Origin: Porticoccaceae bacterium | GTDB taxonomy: Bacteria; Pseudomonadota; Gammaproteobacteria; Pseudomonadales; Porticoccaceae | Assembly: GCA_026005035.1 (NCBI GenBank) | Contig: BPKH01000006.1 | Span: forward strand, 154,132 to 218,131 | DNA length: 64,000 nucleotides | Direction: 5' to 3' | Shown: positions 17,568-27,751 of the stretch, piece after piece | How the letters are laid out: every line of letters begins with the position of its first letter | Position numbering within the stretch: the stretch's first letter is position 1 | Position numbers and translations under genes: made by a program | Notes under the pieces: model-generated | What the model saw: only the letters and a program-made list of their open reading frames with translations | What the model was told of the DNA's origin: nothing | The model's database searches: none

Positions 17568-18906
17568 ATGCGCCACTGGATTGCCGCGACCTCGTTGCTC
17601 CTCGCCGCCGGGCTCGCCCGTGCCGCCCTCCCCTGGGCGGATGCCGCCGCCGGGGAGTTGCCGAGCCTCGCCCCCCATGCTGGAGCGGGTGACACCGGCG
17701 GTGGTCAATATCGCCACCTTCGCCAGGGCACCCGCCTACACCAGCCCGCTCTTGCAAGACCCCCTTTTTCCGCCGCTTCTTCGGCCTGCCCGAGGGCGAG
17801 CTTGCCCCGAGGCGTGTGCAACAGAGCGCCGGTTCGGGGGTGATCGTCGACGCCCAGCGGGGCATCGTCCTCACCAACCACCACGTGATCCGCGGCGCCG
17901 ATGAGGTGCAGGTGGCCCTGGCCGACGGCCGCACCTTCGCCGCGCGCTTGCTCGGCAGCGATCCCGACCTGGACGTGGCGGTCTTGGAGATCGCCCCGCG
18001 CGAGCTCACCGCCCTTCCCCTCGGCGATTCCGATCAGCTGCGGGTGGGCGACTTCGTGGTGGCCATCGGCAATCCCTTCGGCCTCGGCCAGACGGTCACC
18101 ACCGGGGTGGTCAGCGCCTTGGGGCGCACCGGTCTTGGCATCGAGGGCTACGAGAACTTCATCCAGACCGACGCTTCCATCAATCCGGGCAATTCGGGGG
18201 GCGCACTGGTGGACCTGGCGGGGCGCCTGGTGGGGATCAACACCGCCATCCTCGCCCCCTCCGGCGGCAACGTGGGCATCGGCTTTGCCATCCCGGTCAA
18301 CATGGCCCGGGCCAGCATGGAGCAGATCCTCGCCCACGGCGAGGTGCGGCGCGGCCGCCTGGGGGTCGGCCTGCAGGACCTCTCGGCGGAACTGCGCGAA
18401 CCCCTGGGGCTGCCCGAGACGCTGCGGGGAGTGCTGGTCACCGAGGTGGAGCCCGGCTCGGCGGCCGCGCGGGCGGGTCTTGCCCCCGGAGACCTGATCC
18501 TGGCGGTGGACGGCCGTCCCACCCCCTCGGTGGGGGCAGCTCAAGAGCGCCCTGGCGGTCCACGCGGTGGGTGATGCGGTGACCCTCGAGGTGTGGCGGG
18601 CGGGGCGACGCCACACCCTGGAGGTGGAGCTGGAGGCGCCCCGCCGGGCGGAGGGATTGCACCCCCTGCTCGCCGGGGTGGCCTTCGCCGATGCGCCGGG
18701 TCGCGGCGGGGGCGGTGGTGGAAGCGGTGGAGCCGGGCAGTCCGGGCGCTGCCAGCGGGTTGCGACGCGGCGATCGGATCGTCGCGGCCAACCGCCGCCC
18801 GGTGGCCGACGTGGCCGATCTCGCCCGGGCCCTGGCGGTGGACCCGCGGGTGGTCCTGCTCCAGGTGGAGCGGGGGGAGCGGGAATTCATTCTGGTCATC
18901 CGCTGA
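17568..18906 (+). CDS. DegP/DegQ-type periplasmic serine protease with two PDZ domains (four frameshifts)
   Basis: An HtrA-family quality-control protease. The signal peptide is [19 protein letters not shown]. The protease domain shows the catalytic triad His (LTNHHVI), Asp (DLDVAVLEI) and Ser ([11 protein letters not shown]). PDZ1 follows ([18 protein letters not shown]) and PDZ2 ([19 protein letters not shown]) lies at the C-terminus. Extra bases at 17671-17676, 17760-17764, 18532-18536 and 18708-18712 break the frame; with them removed the protein is about 445 residues, as for DegQ. Confidence 0.93.
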
Positions 18907-18950
18907 CGCTTCCTGGGAGGAGGGGTTGGCGGCAGCAAGGAGCGACGGAG

Positions 18951-19425
18951 ATGGTGAAAACATCGCAATTACGAAACGGCCCGCGAGGTGCTCGACTGCC
19001 TGGTGGACTTTCACTGCCGCGCCGCCGAGTTCGTCGAGAACTGTCTCGAGCGCCAAGAGAGCGAGCGGGTGCGCATGGTCCTGCAGTACCTGGCCGAACA
19101 CCACCGGCGCCTGCAGGAGGCGATCGCCGACTACGAGGCGGACGCGGAGCGGGCGGTGCTCGACACCTACATCGCCTTCGCCCTGATGGAAGACGACACG
19201 CCGGAATCCTTCGTGGACGGCCTGTCGTGCCCCGCGGGGCTCGGCCTCGAAGAGGTGGTCGCCCTCGCCCAGGCCCTCGGCGACTATCCCGTGACCCTCC
19301 TCAACGACGTGCTCGCCGCGGTGGAAAACCCCCACGTCGCCGAGGTGTTCACCAACCTCCGCGACCTGGAAGTCCAGGAGCGCAAGCTCCTCTCCCGGGC
19401 GGTGGACACCCTGCTCGACCTGTGA
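18951..19425 (+). CDS. Uncharacterised helical protein, ferritin-like in character (one frameshift)
   Basis: A predicted all-helical soluble protein of about 157 residues after removing one extra A in the run 18957-18960, which joins [14 protein letters not shown] to the long downstream frame. His, Glu and Asp recur along the helices ([26 protein letters not shown]), reminiscent of ferritin-like or haemerythrin-like bundles, but no intact di-iron motif can be assigned. It lies 45 bases after the protease gene and 8 bases before bioA. I do not recognise a named family. Confidence 0.62.
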
Positions 19426-19433
19426 GGTCCGAG

Positions 19434-20788
19434 ATGGCCGGCAACCGGCAGTGGATGGGGCGCGACCTGGCCGTCCTCTGGCATCCCTGCACCCAGATGA
19501 AGGACCACGAGGCGCTGCCGCTCATTCCCATCCGGCGGGGGGAGGGGGTGTGGCTCGAAGACTTCGACGGCAACCGCTACCTGGACGCCATCAGTTCCTG
19601 GTGGGTGAACCTGTTCGGCCACGCCAACCCACGCATCAACCGGCGCATCGCCGAGCAGCTCGCCGCGCTGGAACACGTCATCTTCGCCGGCTTCACCCAC
19701 CAGCCAGCGATCGAGTTGGCGGAGCGGCTGGTGGCCCTTGCGCCTCCCGGGTTGAGTCCGCTGTTTCTACGCCGACAACGGCTCGGCGGGGGTCGAGGTG
19801 GCGCTCAAAATGAGCTTCCACTACTGGCGCAATCGCGGGCAGGGCGAGCGGACCCGCTTCGCCACCCTGGCCAACAGCTATCACGGCGAGACGCTTGGCG
19901 CTCTGGCCGTGGGCGACGTGGCGCTCTACAAGGCGACCTACGAGCCCTTGCTCATGAAAAGCCTGGTGGTGGAAGGGCCGGATTGTTTCCACCGCGAGCC
20001 CGGGGAGAGCTGGGAGGCGTACAGCCGCCGGCGCTTCGCCGCCATGGAGGCGGTGCTCGCCCGCCATCACCGCGAGTTGTGCGCGGTGATCGTCGAGCCC
20101 CTGGTGCAGTGCGCGGGGGGGATGCGGATGTATCACCCGGTCTACCTCAAACTGCTGCGGGAGGCCTGCGACCGCTATCGCGTCCACTTGATCGCCGACG
20201 AGATCGCGGTGGGCTTCGGCCGCACGGGCACCCTGTTCGCCTGCGAACAGGCGGCGATCACCCCCGACTTCCTCCTCCTCTCCAAGGGGTTGACCGGCGG
20301 TTACCTGCCGCTGTGCGCGGTGCTCACCCGCGAGGAGATCTACCAGGCCTTCTACGACGACTACGCCACCCTCAAGGCCTTTCTCCACTCCCACAGCTAT
20401 ACCGGTAACCCCCTGGCCTGCGCCGCGGCGCTCGCCACCCTGGAGATCTTCGCCGAGGAGGACGTGTTGGGACGCAACCGCCTGCTCGCCGCGCGCATGG
20501 CCGCCGCCACCGCCCACTTGGCCGACCATCCCCCACGTGGCCGAGGTGCGCCAGACCGGGATGATCCTGGCTGCGGAAATGGTGCGCGACAAGGCGCGGC
20601 GCGAGCCCTATCCCTGGCAGGAGCGGCGGGGACTGGCGGTCTACCGCCACGCTTTGGAGCGGGGTGCGCTGCTGCGCCCCCTGGGCAACGTGGTCTACTT
20701 CATGCCCCCCTACGTGATCGCCGAAGAGGAGATCGACTTCTTGGCCGAGGTGGCCACCGAGGGGATCGAGTTGGCGACCCGCGGCTGA
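19434..20788 (+). CDS. bioA: Adenosylmethionine-8-amino-7-oxononanoate aminotransferase BioA (two frameshifts)
   Basis: BioA transfers the amino group of S-adenosylmethionine to KAPA to make DAPA in biotin synthesis. Diagnostic segments are [11 protein letters not shown] near the N-terminus, [28 protein letters not shown] and the PLP lysine in [12 protein letters not shown]. Two extra bases break it: TTT 19764-19766 and CCCCC 20530-20534. Corrected length is about 450 residues. No other bio gene is adjacent. Confidence 0.95.
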
Positions 20789-20793
20789 GCGCC

Positions 20794-22731
20794 ATGGAGC
20801 ACGGCGCCGGCTTCGTCGACCAGCTGATCCTGGTCTTCGCCGCCTCGGTGGCGGCGGCGGCGCTTTTTTGGCGGCTGCGGATCCCCACCCTGGTCTGCTA
20901 CCTGCTGGTGGGCGCCCTGCTCGGCCCCGGCCTCGGGCTCGTCACTGCGGTGGGGGAATTTCGCTTCATCGCCGAGTTCGGGGTCGCCTTCCTGCTCTTC
21001 ACCCTCGGGCTCGAGTTTTCTCTGCCCCGCCTGTTGGCCCTGCGCCGCTGGGTGTTCGGCATGGGGCTCGCCCAAGTGGGCATCTGCGTCCTTCTCTTCG
21101 CCGCCCTGATTCTGGCCACCGCCGGCCTCTACCCGGTGGGTGCCACGGGGGCGCTGGTGGCGGCGGGCGCCTTGGCCCTCTCCTCCACCGCCGTGGTCAC
21201 CCGGGAGCTCGCCCAGCGGGGAGAGGTGGCCACCGCCCACGGCGCCATGGCCATCGGGGTGTTGCTCTTCCAGGACATCGCGGCGGTGGTGATGCTGGTG
21301 TTGGTGGAGGCCGGCCAAGGGGAACTCGCGGCCCTCGGCGGGGCGGCGGTGCGCGCCCTGGCCTTCTTCGCCGCCGTGGTCCTGGTGGGCCGCCATCTGC
21401 TGCCCGCCCTCTTCGCCGAGATCGCCCGCACCCGCTCCGAGGAGCTGTTCGTGCTCGCGGTGTTGCTGGTGGCGCTCCTCGCCACCGCCGCCGCCGCCCG
21501 GCTCGGCCTGTCCCCGGCCCTGGGCGCCTTCATGGCCGGGATGATGCTCGGCGAGAGCCACTTCCGCCACCAGATCGAGGCGGACATCCGCCCCTTTCGG
21601 GACGTCCTGCTCGGCATCTTCTTCGTCAGCGTGGGCCTGCTCATCGATCTGTCCCTGATCGCCGCCCACTGGCCGCGCATCCTCTTTTTCACCCTCTGTT
21701 TGCTGGCCTTCAAGGGGATCCTCATCGCCTTCCTGGCGCGCCTCTTCGGGGCGGGTCTTCACGAGGCGGTGCGCACCGGCGTGATCCTCGCCCAAGGGGG
21801 GGAGTTCGGCTTCGCCCTCCTCGCCCTGGCGGAGGGCGAGGGGTTGTTGTCGGCCGACATGGCCTCGTTCTTTTTGAGCATCATTCTCCTCAGCATGGCG
21901 GCGACCCCCTTCCTGGTGGCCCAGAGCCGGCGCATCGCCGCCTGGCTCGCGCGCCCCGGGCCTGAGGAAGAGACGCTCCCGGAAGCGGACACCGAGCACG
22001 TCATCCTCTGCGGCTACGGCCGGGTGGGCCAGACCATCGCCCGTTTTCTCGACCTGGAGGGCATCCCCTGGCGGGCCGTGGACGACGACCCGGTGCGGGT
22101 GGCGCGCGCCCGCGCCCTGGGCCAGCCGGTGCTCTTCGGCAACGCGGCGCGCCCCACGGTGCTCGGCCACCTGGGGCTCAAGCGCGCGATTCTGGTGGTG
22201 ATCTCTTTCGACGACGTGGCTGCGGCGCTGTCCATCCTCGCCCTGGTGCGGCGGGTGCGGCCCGATCTGCCGGTACTGGTGCGCACCCGCGACGACGCTC
22301 ACCTGGACCGGCTGCGCGCCGCGGGCGCCACCGAGGTGATCCCCGAGACCCTGGAGGCGGCCTTGATGCTGGTCAGCCATGTCATGGCCGCCCTGGGCCT
22401 GCCCGCCGATCGGGTCCTCGAACGGATCCGCGCGGTGCGGGAGGAGCGCTACCGGCTGCTGCGCGGGCTGGTGGCGGGGGTGGGTCCGGAAGAGGCGACC
22501 GGCCGCTTGCTGCCCCTCTACCTGCCGCCCGATGCGGCCGCCGTGGACCACAGCTTGGAAGAGCTCGCCTTGGAGTCGCTGGGGGTGCGGGTGCACACCG
22601 TCAAGCGGGGCGAGGAGCTCATCGTCCACCCGGCCGCCGATGTGCGCCTCGCCGCCGGGGACATCGTGGTGCTGGCGGGAGATGCACCCGCCTTGGAGCG
22701 GGCCGAACGCCGGTTGCTCTCCGGTTCCTGA
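20794..22731 (+). CDS. Kef-type CPA2 potassium/proton antiporter with RCK domains
   Basis: An intact 645-residue inner-membrane antiporter of the CPA2 family (KefB/KefC/YbaL-like). Residues about 1-390 form 12 or more membrane helices with TLGLEFSLPRL and FFVSVGLLIDL motifs. A TrkA-N domain follows with the nucleotide-binding HVILCGYGRVGQTIARFL, and a TrkA-C domain ends the protein (RGEELIVHPAADVRLAAGD). It starts 5 bases after bioA. The full glutathione-site of KefC is not evident, so the ion and gating ligand are left open. Confidence 0.91.
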   Translation: MEHGAGFVDQLILVFAASVAAAALFWRLRIPTLVCYLLVGALLGPGLGLVTAVGEFRFIAEFGVAFLLFTLGLEFSLPRLLALRRWVFGMGLAQVGICVLLFAALILATAGLYPVGATGALVAAGALALSSTAVVTRELAQRGEVATAHGAMAIGVLLFQDIAAVVMLVLVEAGQGELAALGGAAVRALAFFAAVVLVGRHLLPALFAEIARTRSEELFVLAVLLVALLATAAAARLGLSPALGAFMAGMMLGESHFRHQIEADIRPFRDVLLGIFFVSVGLLIDLSLIAAHWPRILFFTLCLLAFKGILIAFLARLFGAGLHEAVRTGVILAQGGEFGFALLALAEGEGLLSADMASFFLSIILLSMAATPFLVAQSRRIAAWLARPGPEEETLPEADTEHVILCGYGRVGQTIARFLDLEGIPWRAVDDDPVRVARARALGQPVLFGNAARPTVLGHLGLKRAILVVISFDDVAAALSILALVRRVRPDLPVLVRTRDDAHLDRLRAAGATEVIPETLEAALMLVSHVMAALGLPADRVLERIRAVREERYRLLRGLVAGVGPEEATGRLLPLYLPPDAAAVDHSLEELALESLGVRVHTVKRGEELIVHPAADVRLAAGDIVVLAGDAPALERAERRLLSGS

Positions 22732-22831
22732 GCGTGCAAGCCCCGCTGAAAGCGACGCCCCGGGGCCGCTCCCCGGAGGGCGGATGCCGCGACTCGGCCG
22801 TGGCTTCGCCGGCGGCTCCCGCCCTTTTCAC

Positions 22832-23155
22832 TCAGAGGTAAATCACTTCTCCCGCTTCGCAGCTCAACCATTTCTCCAGGGTGGGCGGCGGCGGATCGGG
22901 ATTGGTGGCGATGTACTTACAGAGAATCCCGTTTTTCGACTTGGTATCGGTTCGCGTGTATTTGATCTTTTGACTCCCCCCGGTGGGGGCGCCCCCCTCC
23001 GGTTTTTCGACATGGACGTCCACGCCGGATGCGCTGGGCGACTTTGGCAGCGTGCGCGCGCCTTCCGGAGGAGAGGCCGCCGCAAGGGGGGTGAGGACCA
23101 GCGAGCTGCAGAGGAGGAGCACTGCGCATTGGGGCGACCGGGAACGCAGGGGCAT
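22832..23155 (-). CDS. Small secreted protein of unknown function
   Basis: A 107-residue product with a clear signal peptide (MPLRSRSPQCAVLLLCSSLVLTPLAAA), a Pro/Gly-rich linker and a short C-terminal part with two cysteines (GILCKYIA and WLSCEAGE) that could form a disulfide. GGAGAG lies about 8 bases before the ATG. The 175 bases upstream (23156-23330) hold a possible -10 TAAATA on this strand and nothing else I can assign. No family recognised. Confidence 0.62.
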   Translation of the reverse strand: MPLRSRSPQCAVLLLCSSLVLTPLAAASPPEGARTLPKSPSASGVDVHVEKPEGGAPTGGSQKIKYTRTDTKSKNGILCKYIATNPDPPPPTLEKWLSCEAGEVIYL

Positions 23156-23330
23156 GGGAGCTCTCCAAGGGGTGCTGTCGGTGGCACGCAAGTATTTAGC
23201 ACGGGTCCGGCGCCCCGACCAGAAAATCGATCCCGCGGCGCGGTGGAAGGGATGGGGTCCAGGGGGCGAGGGCTCGATTTCGCCGCGGGCAAGAACGGAG
23301 CCCTGCGGAGCGGAGCCACGCCGGGCCCTG

Positions 23331-24215
23331 CTACCGGATACACTCGCGCAAGGCGGCGGCGAGGAGCGGCGCCAGGGAAATCCGGTTGGTGGGATGGGGG
23401 ATGCTGTCGGTGCTCACCACCCGGGCGATGCCGGCGTCGGCGAGCAGCTCGGCGGTGGCCTCGCCGTAGAGGGCGTGGGTGCAGGCCACCTCCACCCGGG
23501 CCGCGCCGCGGGCGAAGAGCTGACGGGCGGCCTCGGCGACGGTGTGCCCGGAACTGACCACGTCGTCGACGATCACCACCCGGCTCTGGCGCCAGGGGGC
23601 TGCCGGCAGCCGCACCTCCACCGCCCGGTCGCCCCGCCGCACCTTGGCGGCGACCCGGTAGGGCACGCCGCAGGCGGCGGCCACCGCCGCGGTCCACTGT
23701 TCCGCTTCTTCGTCCGGTCCGAGCAGCCAGTCCGGCGGATCCGCCGCGAGAAAGGCGCCGATCAGCGGGGCGGCGGAGAGAGCATGGGCGGCGAGGCGGC
23801 CAAACAGCGCCTCGAGCCGCGCCACTCGGTGGAGGTGGGGATCGACGGTGAGCAGCACCTCCGCGTGGCGGTCGAGGAGCTCGGCGACGATCCGCTGGCT
23901 CACCGCCTGGCCCGGGGCGAAGGCCTTGTCCTGGCGCATGTAGCACAGGTAGGGCGCGACCAGGACCCGCCGCTGGGCGCCGAGCTCCGGGCAGGTGGCC
24001 AGGGCGAAGAGGAGTTCGACCAGCTTCTCGTTGGGGTGGTGGAGACTGCGCACCAGCGCCACTTGCGGGGGCAGCTCGGGGGGGAGGGTGACCAAACTCT
24101 CGCCGTCGGGAAAGCGGTGGAGGCGGATCGGCTTGAGTGGCACCGCCGATGCCTCGGCGAGCCGCGCGGCGAGGGACTCGGCGTCGGGGAAGGCGAGCAG
24201 GACGGGGGACGTCAC
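23331..24215 (-). CDS. PRPP synthetase-like protein (divergent Prs paralogue)
   Basis: A 294-residue member of the ribose-phosphate pyrophosphokinase family. Family features are [21 protein letters not shown] and the PRPP-binding loop [13 protein letters not shown]. It is shorter and more divergent than housekeeping Prs. Its GTG start overlaps the stop of the phosphorylase gene upstream (GTGA), so the two are coupled. The context suggests a role in turning phosphorylase-released ribose phosphate into or from PRPP; that is inference. Confidence 0.87.
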   Translation of the reverse strand: MTSPVLLAFPDAESLAARLAEASAVPLKPIRLHRFPDGESLVTLPPELPPQVALVRSLHHPNEKLVELLFALATCPELGAQRRVLVAPYLCYMRQDKAFAPGQAVSQRIVAELLDRHAEVLLTVDPHLHRVARLEALFGRLAAHALSAAPLIGAFLAADPPDWLLGPDEEAEQWTAAVAAACGVPYRVAAKVRRGDRAVEVRLPAAPWRQSRVVIVDDVVSSGHTVAEAARQLFARGAARVEVACTHALYGEATAELLADAGIARVVSTDSIPHPTNRISLAPLLAAALRECIR

Positions 24216-25756
24216 GCCAGATCCCACTGCGGCAGGGGCGGCGGCTCGTCGGCGATGGCGTAGCCAGAGTTGCGGGCCGCCAGTTCTCGGGCGAAGGCAA
24301 AATCGGAGCGGAATTCGGCGTGGATGCGGTAGAGGGGCTCGCCGCGCTCCACCGGATCCCCCAGTTTCTTGAACAGTCGCACCCCCGCCCCCTTGTCCAT
24401 GGGTGCGCCCGCGAGGCGGGCGATGCGCGCCATGGCGAGGTTGTCGATGGCCGCCACGTAGCCGCTGCGCGGGGCGGTGATCTCGGCGGTGAGCCGTCCC
24501 GGGGCGAAAGTGCGGGTCTGGCGGCCCTGGGCTTCGATGATCGCCTCCATCTTGGCCAGCGCCCGGCCCGAGTCGAGGATGTCCCGGGCGATGGCGTAGC
24601 CGCGCCCGCCGCGCACGTCGGGGTCGAACTCGATCACCCGCCCCGCGAGCTGCAGGGACTTTTCCCGCAGGTCGCGGGGCGCGTCGGCGGCGTTTTCCAG
24701 CACCTTGAGCACGTCTTGGCACTCCAGCACCGGCCCGATGCCGAAGCCCACCGGCTGCCGGCCGTCGCTGATCACCACCTCGGTGACGAGGCCAATTCGA
24801 TCGCCCACGTACTCGAACAATTTGCGCAGGCGCATGGCCTCCTCCATGGAGCGCACCTTGGCGGAGGGGCCGCAGGGGATGTCGATGAGCAGGTGAGTGG
24901 AACCGGCGGCCTTCTTCTTGGAGAGAATGGAGGCGACCATCTGGGCCGGCGAGTCGATGGCCAGGGGGCGTTCCACGGAGATCAGCACGTCGTCGGCGGG
25001 GGCGAGGCGGGCAGTTCCCCCCCAGGCGAGGCACCCCCGCTCGGCCCGCACGATGCGATCGAGCCGCTCCATGGGCAGATCCACCTGGGCCAGCACCTCC
25101 ATGGTGTCGGCGGTGCCGGCCGGCGAGGTGATGGCGCGGCTCGAGGTCTTGGGGCAGAGCAGGCCGAAGGCGGCCACGATGGGCACCACCACCATGGAGG
25201 TGCGGTTGCCCGGAATGCCGCCGATGCAGTGCTTGTCCACCACCAGGGGTTCGCGCCAGTCGAGCTGCTCTCCCGAGCGGACCATGGCGCGGGTCAGGTA
25301 GAACACCTCCTCGCGGTCCAGTCCCGCCTCGGAGACCGCCACCACGAAGGCGGCGATCTCGGTCTTGGAGTAGCGGTTGGCGGCGATGTCGCGGACGATT
25401 TCGTCGTACTGCGCCTGGGCGAGGCGCGCGCCGCGCAGTTTTTCCCGCACGTATTCCATGGATTGGGGCGGTGGGGCGTGGTTGATGGCCACCCGCGCCC
25501 CTTCGGCAAGGCCCAGGTCGGCGAAGGCCTGCTCGGAAAGGCCGAGCTCGTCGGGGGCCACCAGCCGTTCGTCGTCCACCACGTTGAGCACCGCCAGGAT
25601 CAGGTGGCGCCCGCAGCGCACCTCGATCTTGTTGAGGGCCTGGAACCCTTCCGCCTTGTAGAGATGGCAGTCGCGGTGCAGGTAGGCGACGTTTTCCCGG
25701 TAGGTGTCGATCGCCACCCGCCGCAGGCGGAGGGTTTCTCTGGGTCGACGGGCCAC
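24212..25756 (-). CDS. Long-form thymidine phosphorylase family protein (AMP phosphorylase-like)
   Basis: At 514 residues this belongs to the long, archaeal-type branch with an extra N-terminal domain (about residues 1-85), not the 440-residue DeoA. It shows the phosphate/substrate segment [39 protein letters not shown] and [16 protein letters not shown]. Archaeal members phosphorolyse AMP and other NMPs to ribose 1,5-bisphosphate. The GTG start at 25756 is chosen because homologous sequence begins there. It is coupled to a PRPP-synthetase-like gene. Whether it acts on nucleosides or nucleotides cannot be settled here. Confidence 0.88.
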   Translation of the reverse strand: MARRPRETLRLRRVAIDTYRENVAYLHRDCHLYKAEGFQALNKIEVRCGRHLILAVLNVVDDERLVAPDELGLSEQAFADLGLAEGARVAINHAPPPQSMEYVREKLRGARLAQAQYDEIVRDIAANRYSKTEIAAFVVAVSEAGLDREEVFYLTRAMVRSGEQLDWREPLVVDKHCIGGIPGNRTSMVVVPIVAAFGLLCPKTSSRAITSPAGTADTMEVLAQVDLPMERLDRIVRAERGCLAWGGTARLAPADDVLISVERPLAIDSPAQMVASILSKKKAAGSTHLLIDIPCGPSAKVRSMEEAMRLRKLFEYVGDRIGLVTEVVISDGRQPVGFGIGPVLECQDVLKVLENAADAPRDLREKSLQLAGRVIEFDPDVRGGRGYAIARDILDSGRALAKMEAIIEAQGRQTRTFAPGRLTAEITAPRSGYVAAIDNLAMARIARLAGAPMDKGAGVRLFKKLGDPVERGEPLYRIHAEFRSDFAFARELAARNSGYAIADEPPPLPQWDLA

Positions 25757-25884
25757 GGTGTACTCCCTTGGGGTGGGCCGATGCTCCCCCGGCGCACCGG
25801 TCCTGTCAAGATTCGCGCCCGCGCAGCGGCGATCCGCGGCCCCCTGGGGCATACTGGAGGTCCTTCCCCCGCGGAGCGGCAGCC

Positions 25885-26550
25885 ATGCGCGTCTACACCT
25901 ATCCCCCCGCCCCCAATCCCTTTCGGCTCGCCCTCTTTCTCGCCGAAAAAGGTTTAGAACCGCCCGTGGAGGTGGTGAACATCCGGCGGGGTGAACAATT
26001 CGCCCCCGCTTTCCGGGCCCGCAACCCCAACTGTGACGTGCCGGTCTTGGAGCTCGAGGACGGCACCTGGATCAGCCAGTTGCCGGCGATCTTTTACTAC
26101 CTCGAGCGGCGCTTTCCCGCCCCCAGCCTGTACGGGCCCGACGACGTGGCGGCGGCGCGCTCGGTGATGTGGGAGCACTTGGCGGCCAGCAACGGGCTTG
26201 CGGCGGTGGCCGAAGTCCTGCGCAACAGCAGCCCGGCCATGGCCAACCGCGCCTTGGTGGGACCCCACGACTACCCTCAAATCCCCGCCCTGGTGGAGCG
26301 AGGGCGGCGGCGAATCCGCAATTTTTTCGCCGACCTGGACGCGCGCTTGTCCGAGTGCCACTACGTCGCCGGCGACCACTTCGGCATCGCCGACATCACC
26401 GCCTGGGTGACGGTCGATTTCGCCACCTGGGTCCACGAGCACCCGGCTGAAGAACAGCGCGCGCTCCGGCGCTGGCACGCCGCCCTGGCCGAGCGGCCCG
26501 CGTTTCGCCGGGCGCTGGAGGCGCGCAGCGCTTTCACTCCACCCGGTTGA
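25885..26550 (+). CDS. Glutathione S-transferase family protein
   Basis: A 221-residue GST with a thioredoxin-like N-terminal domain ([43 protein letters not shown]) and a helical C-terminal domain ([15 protein letters not shown]). The catalytic Ser/Cys position holds Pro-Asn, so chemistry is uncertain. Its 3' end overlaps the opposing rlmI by 17 bases. Confidence 0.9.
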   Translation: MRVYTYPPAPNPFRLALFLAEKGLEPPVEVVNIRRGEQFAPAFRARNPNCDVPVLELEDGTWISQLPAIFYYLERRFPAPSLYGPDDVAAARSVMWEHLAASNGLAAVAEVLRNSSPAMANRALVGPHDYPQIPALVERGRRRIRNFFADLDARLSECHYVAGDHFGIADITAWVTVDFATWVHEHPAEEQRALRRWHAALAERPAFRRALEARSAFTPPG

Positions 26551-27721
26551 CGAGTCCCTTGAGGTACAGACTTTCGGGAAAGGAGAGGGCCACCGGATGG
26601 TCGGGGCCCTGGGTGAGGTACGCTACCGCCCGCCCTTCCCGGTCCGCGTCGAGAAAGCCGTCGGCGGTGATCTTTTGGAACAGGGCGGGGTCCACCGCGG
26701 CCGAGCAGGAAAAGTTGACCAGCAAGCCGCCGGGGGCCACCAGGGGCGCGGCGTTGAGGACCAAGTCCTTGTAGGCCCGCGCCGCCCGGGGGAGTTGGGC
26801 GCGGCCGTCGGCGAAGCGGGGGGGATCGAGGATCACCAGGTCGAAGCACTTGCCCTCGGCGCGGTAGCGGCGCAGCAGCTCGAAGACGTCGGCCCGCACT
26901 TGTTGACAGCGCTCGCCGCGCAAACCGTTGCGGGCCAGGTTGCGGGCGGACGCCGCCAGGGCGCTGGCCGAGGAATCCACCTCCACCACCTGCTCGGCGC
27001 CCGCCCGCAGCGCCGCCACCGTGAAGGCGCCGGTGTAGGAGAAGGCGTTGAGCACCCGGGCGCCGGCACACAGCGCCGCCAGGCGGTAGCGGTTTTCGGC
27101 CTGGTCGAGGTAAAAGCCGGTCTTGTGGCCGCGCCATACGTCGACGCCAAAGCGGCAGCCGAACTCGACGATCTCCACCTCTTCGGGGGCTGCCTCCCCC
27201 CGCGCGGTGCCGCTGCGGGGCGCGAGCCCTTCTTTGCCGCGCGCGGCGGTGTCGGAGCGCTCGTGGATGCCCCGGCAGGGGACGAGGGCCAACAGCCCCT
27301 CCAGCAGGACCTCCCGCCAGTATTCGGCGCCGGCGGAAAGGAACTGGCAGACCAGGAAGTCGCCATAGCGGTCCACCACCACCCCCGGAAGGCCGTCGGC
27401 CTCGCCGAACACCAGCCGGTAGCCGGTGCGCGCCTCGGGATCCACGAGCGCGCGGCGCCGCGCCAGAGCGGCGGCGAGGCGGCGGTGAAAGAAGGGGGGC
27501 TCCACCGCTTCTGCCTCGCGGAAGGTCCAGACCCGGGCGCGGATCTGAGAGCGGGGGGAATAGGCGGCCCAGGCGAGGAAGCGCCCGTCGGCGGCGCGCA
27601 CGGCCACCGTCTCCCCCGCTGCCGGTTCGCCCTGCACTTCGGCCACCGCGCCGGAGAAGATCCAGGGGTGGCGGCGCAGCAACGAGGCCTCGCGGCCCTC
27701 GGCCAGGCGGATAGACTTCAT
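26534..27721 (-). CDS. rlmI: 23S rRNA m5C1962 methyltransferase RlmI
   Basis: A 395-residue SAM-dependent methyltransferase. It has an N-terminal PUA domain (HPWIFSGAVAEVQG), then RGHKTGFYLDQAENR, the SAM loop VLNAFSYTGAFTVAALRAGA, the motif LVILDPPRFADG and the catalytic FSCS. An insert of about 25 residues (near GKEGLAPRSGTARG) lengthens the central part relative to E. coli. The gene is 30 bases downstream of the GGDEF/EAL gene. ATG 27721 matches the family start. Confidence 0.92.
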   Translation of the reverse strand: MKSIRLAEGREASLLRRHPWIFSGAVAEVQGEPAAGETVAVRAADGRFLAWAAYSPRSQIRARVWTFREAEAVEPPFFHRRLAAALARRRALVDPEARTGYRLVFGEADGLPGVVVDRYGDFLVCQFLSAGAEYWREVLLEGLLALVPCRGIHERSDTAARGKEGLAPRSGTARGEAAPEEVEIVEFGCRFGVDVWRGHKTGFYLDQAENRYRLAALCAGARVLNAFSYTGAFTVAALRAGAEQVVEVDSSASALAASARNLARNGLRGERCQQVRADVFELLRRYRAEGKCFDLVILDPPRFADGRAQLPRAARAYKDLVLNAAPLVAPGGLLVNFSCSAAVDPALFQKITADGFLDADREGRAVAYLTQGPDHPVALSFPESLYLKGLVNRVE

Positions 27722-27751
27722 GGGCAAAGGGTGCTACCGGGGGAAGCCATT

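Noticed and set aside
17568-18906. The protease as a real pseudogene
   Set aside because: All four shifts are extra bases in homopolymers and the catalytic triad and both PDZ domains read normally once removed.
24212-25756. Ordinary thymidine phosphorylase DeoA
   Set aside because: Length of 514 residues, the extra N-terminal domain and lack of a deo operon fit the long archaeal-type branch better.
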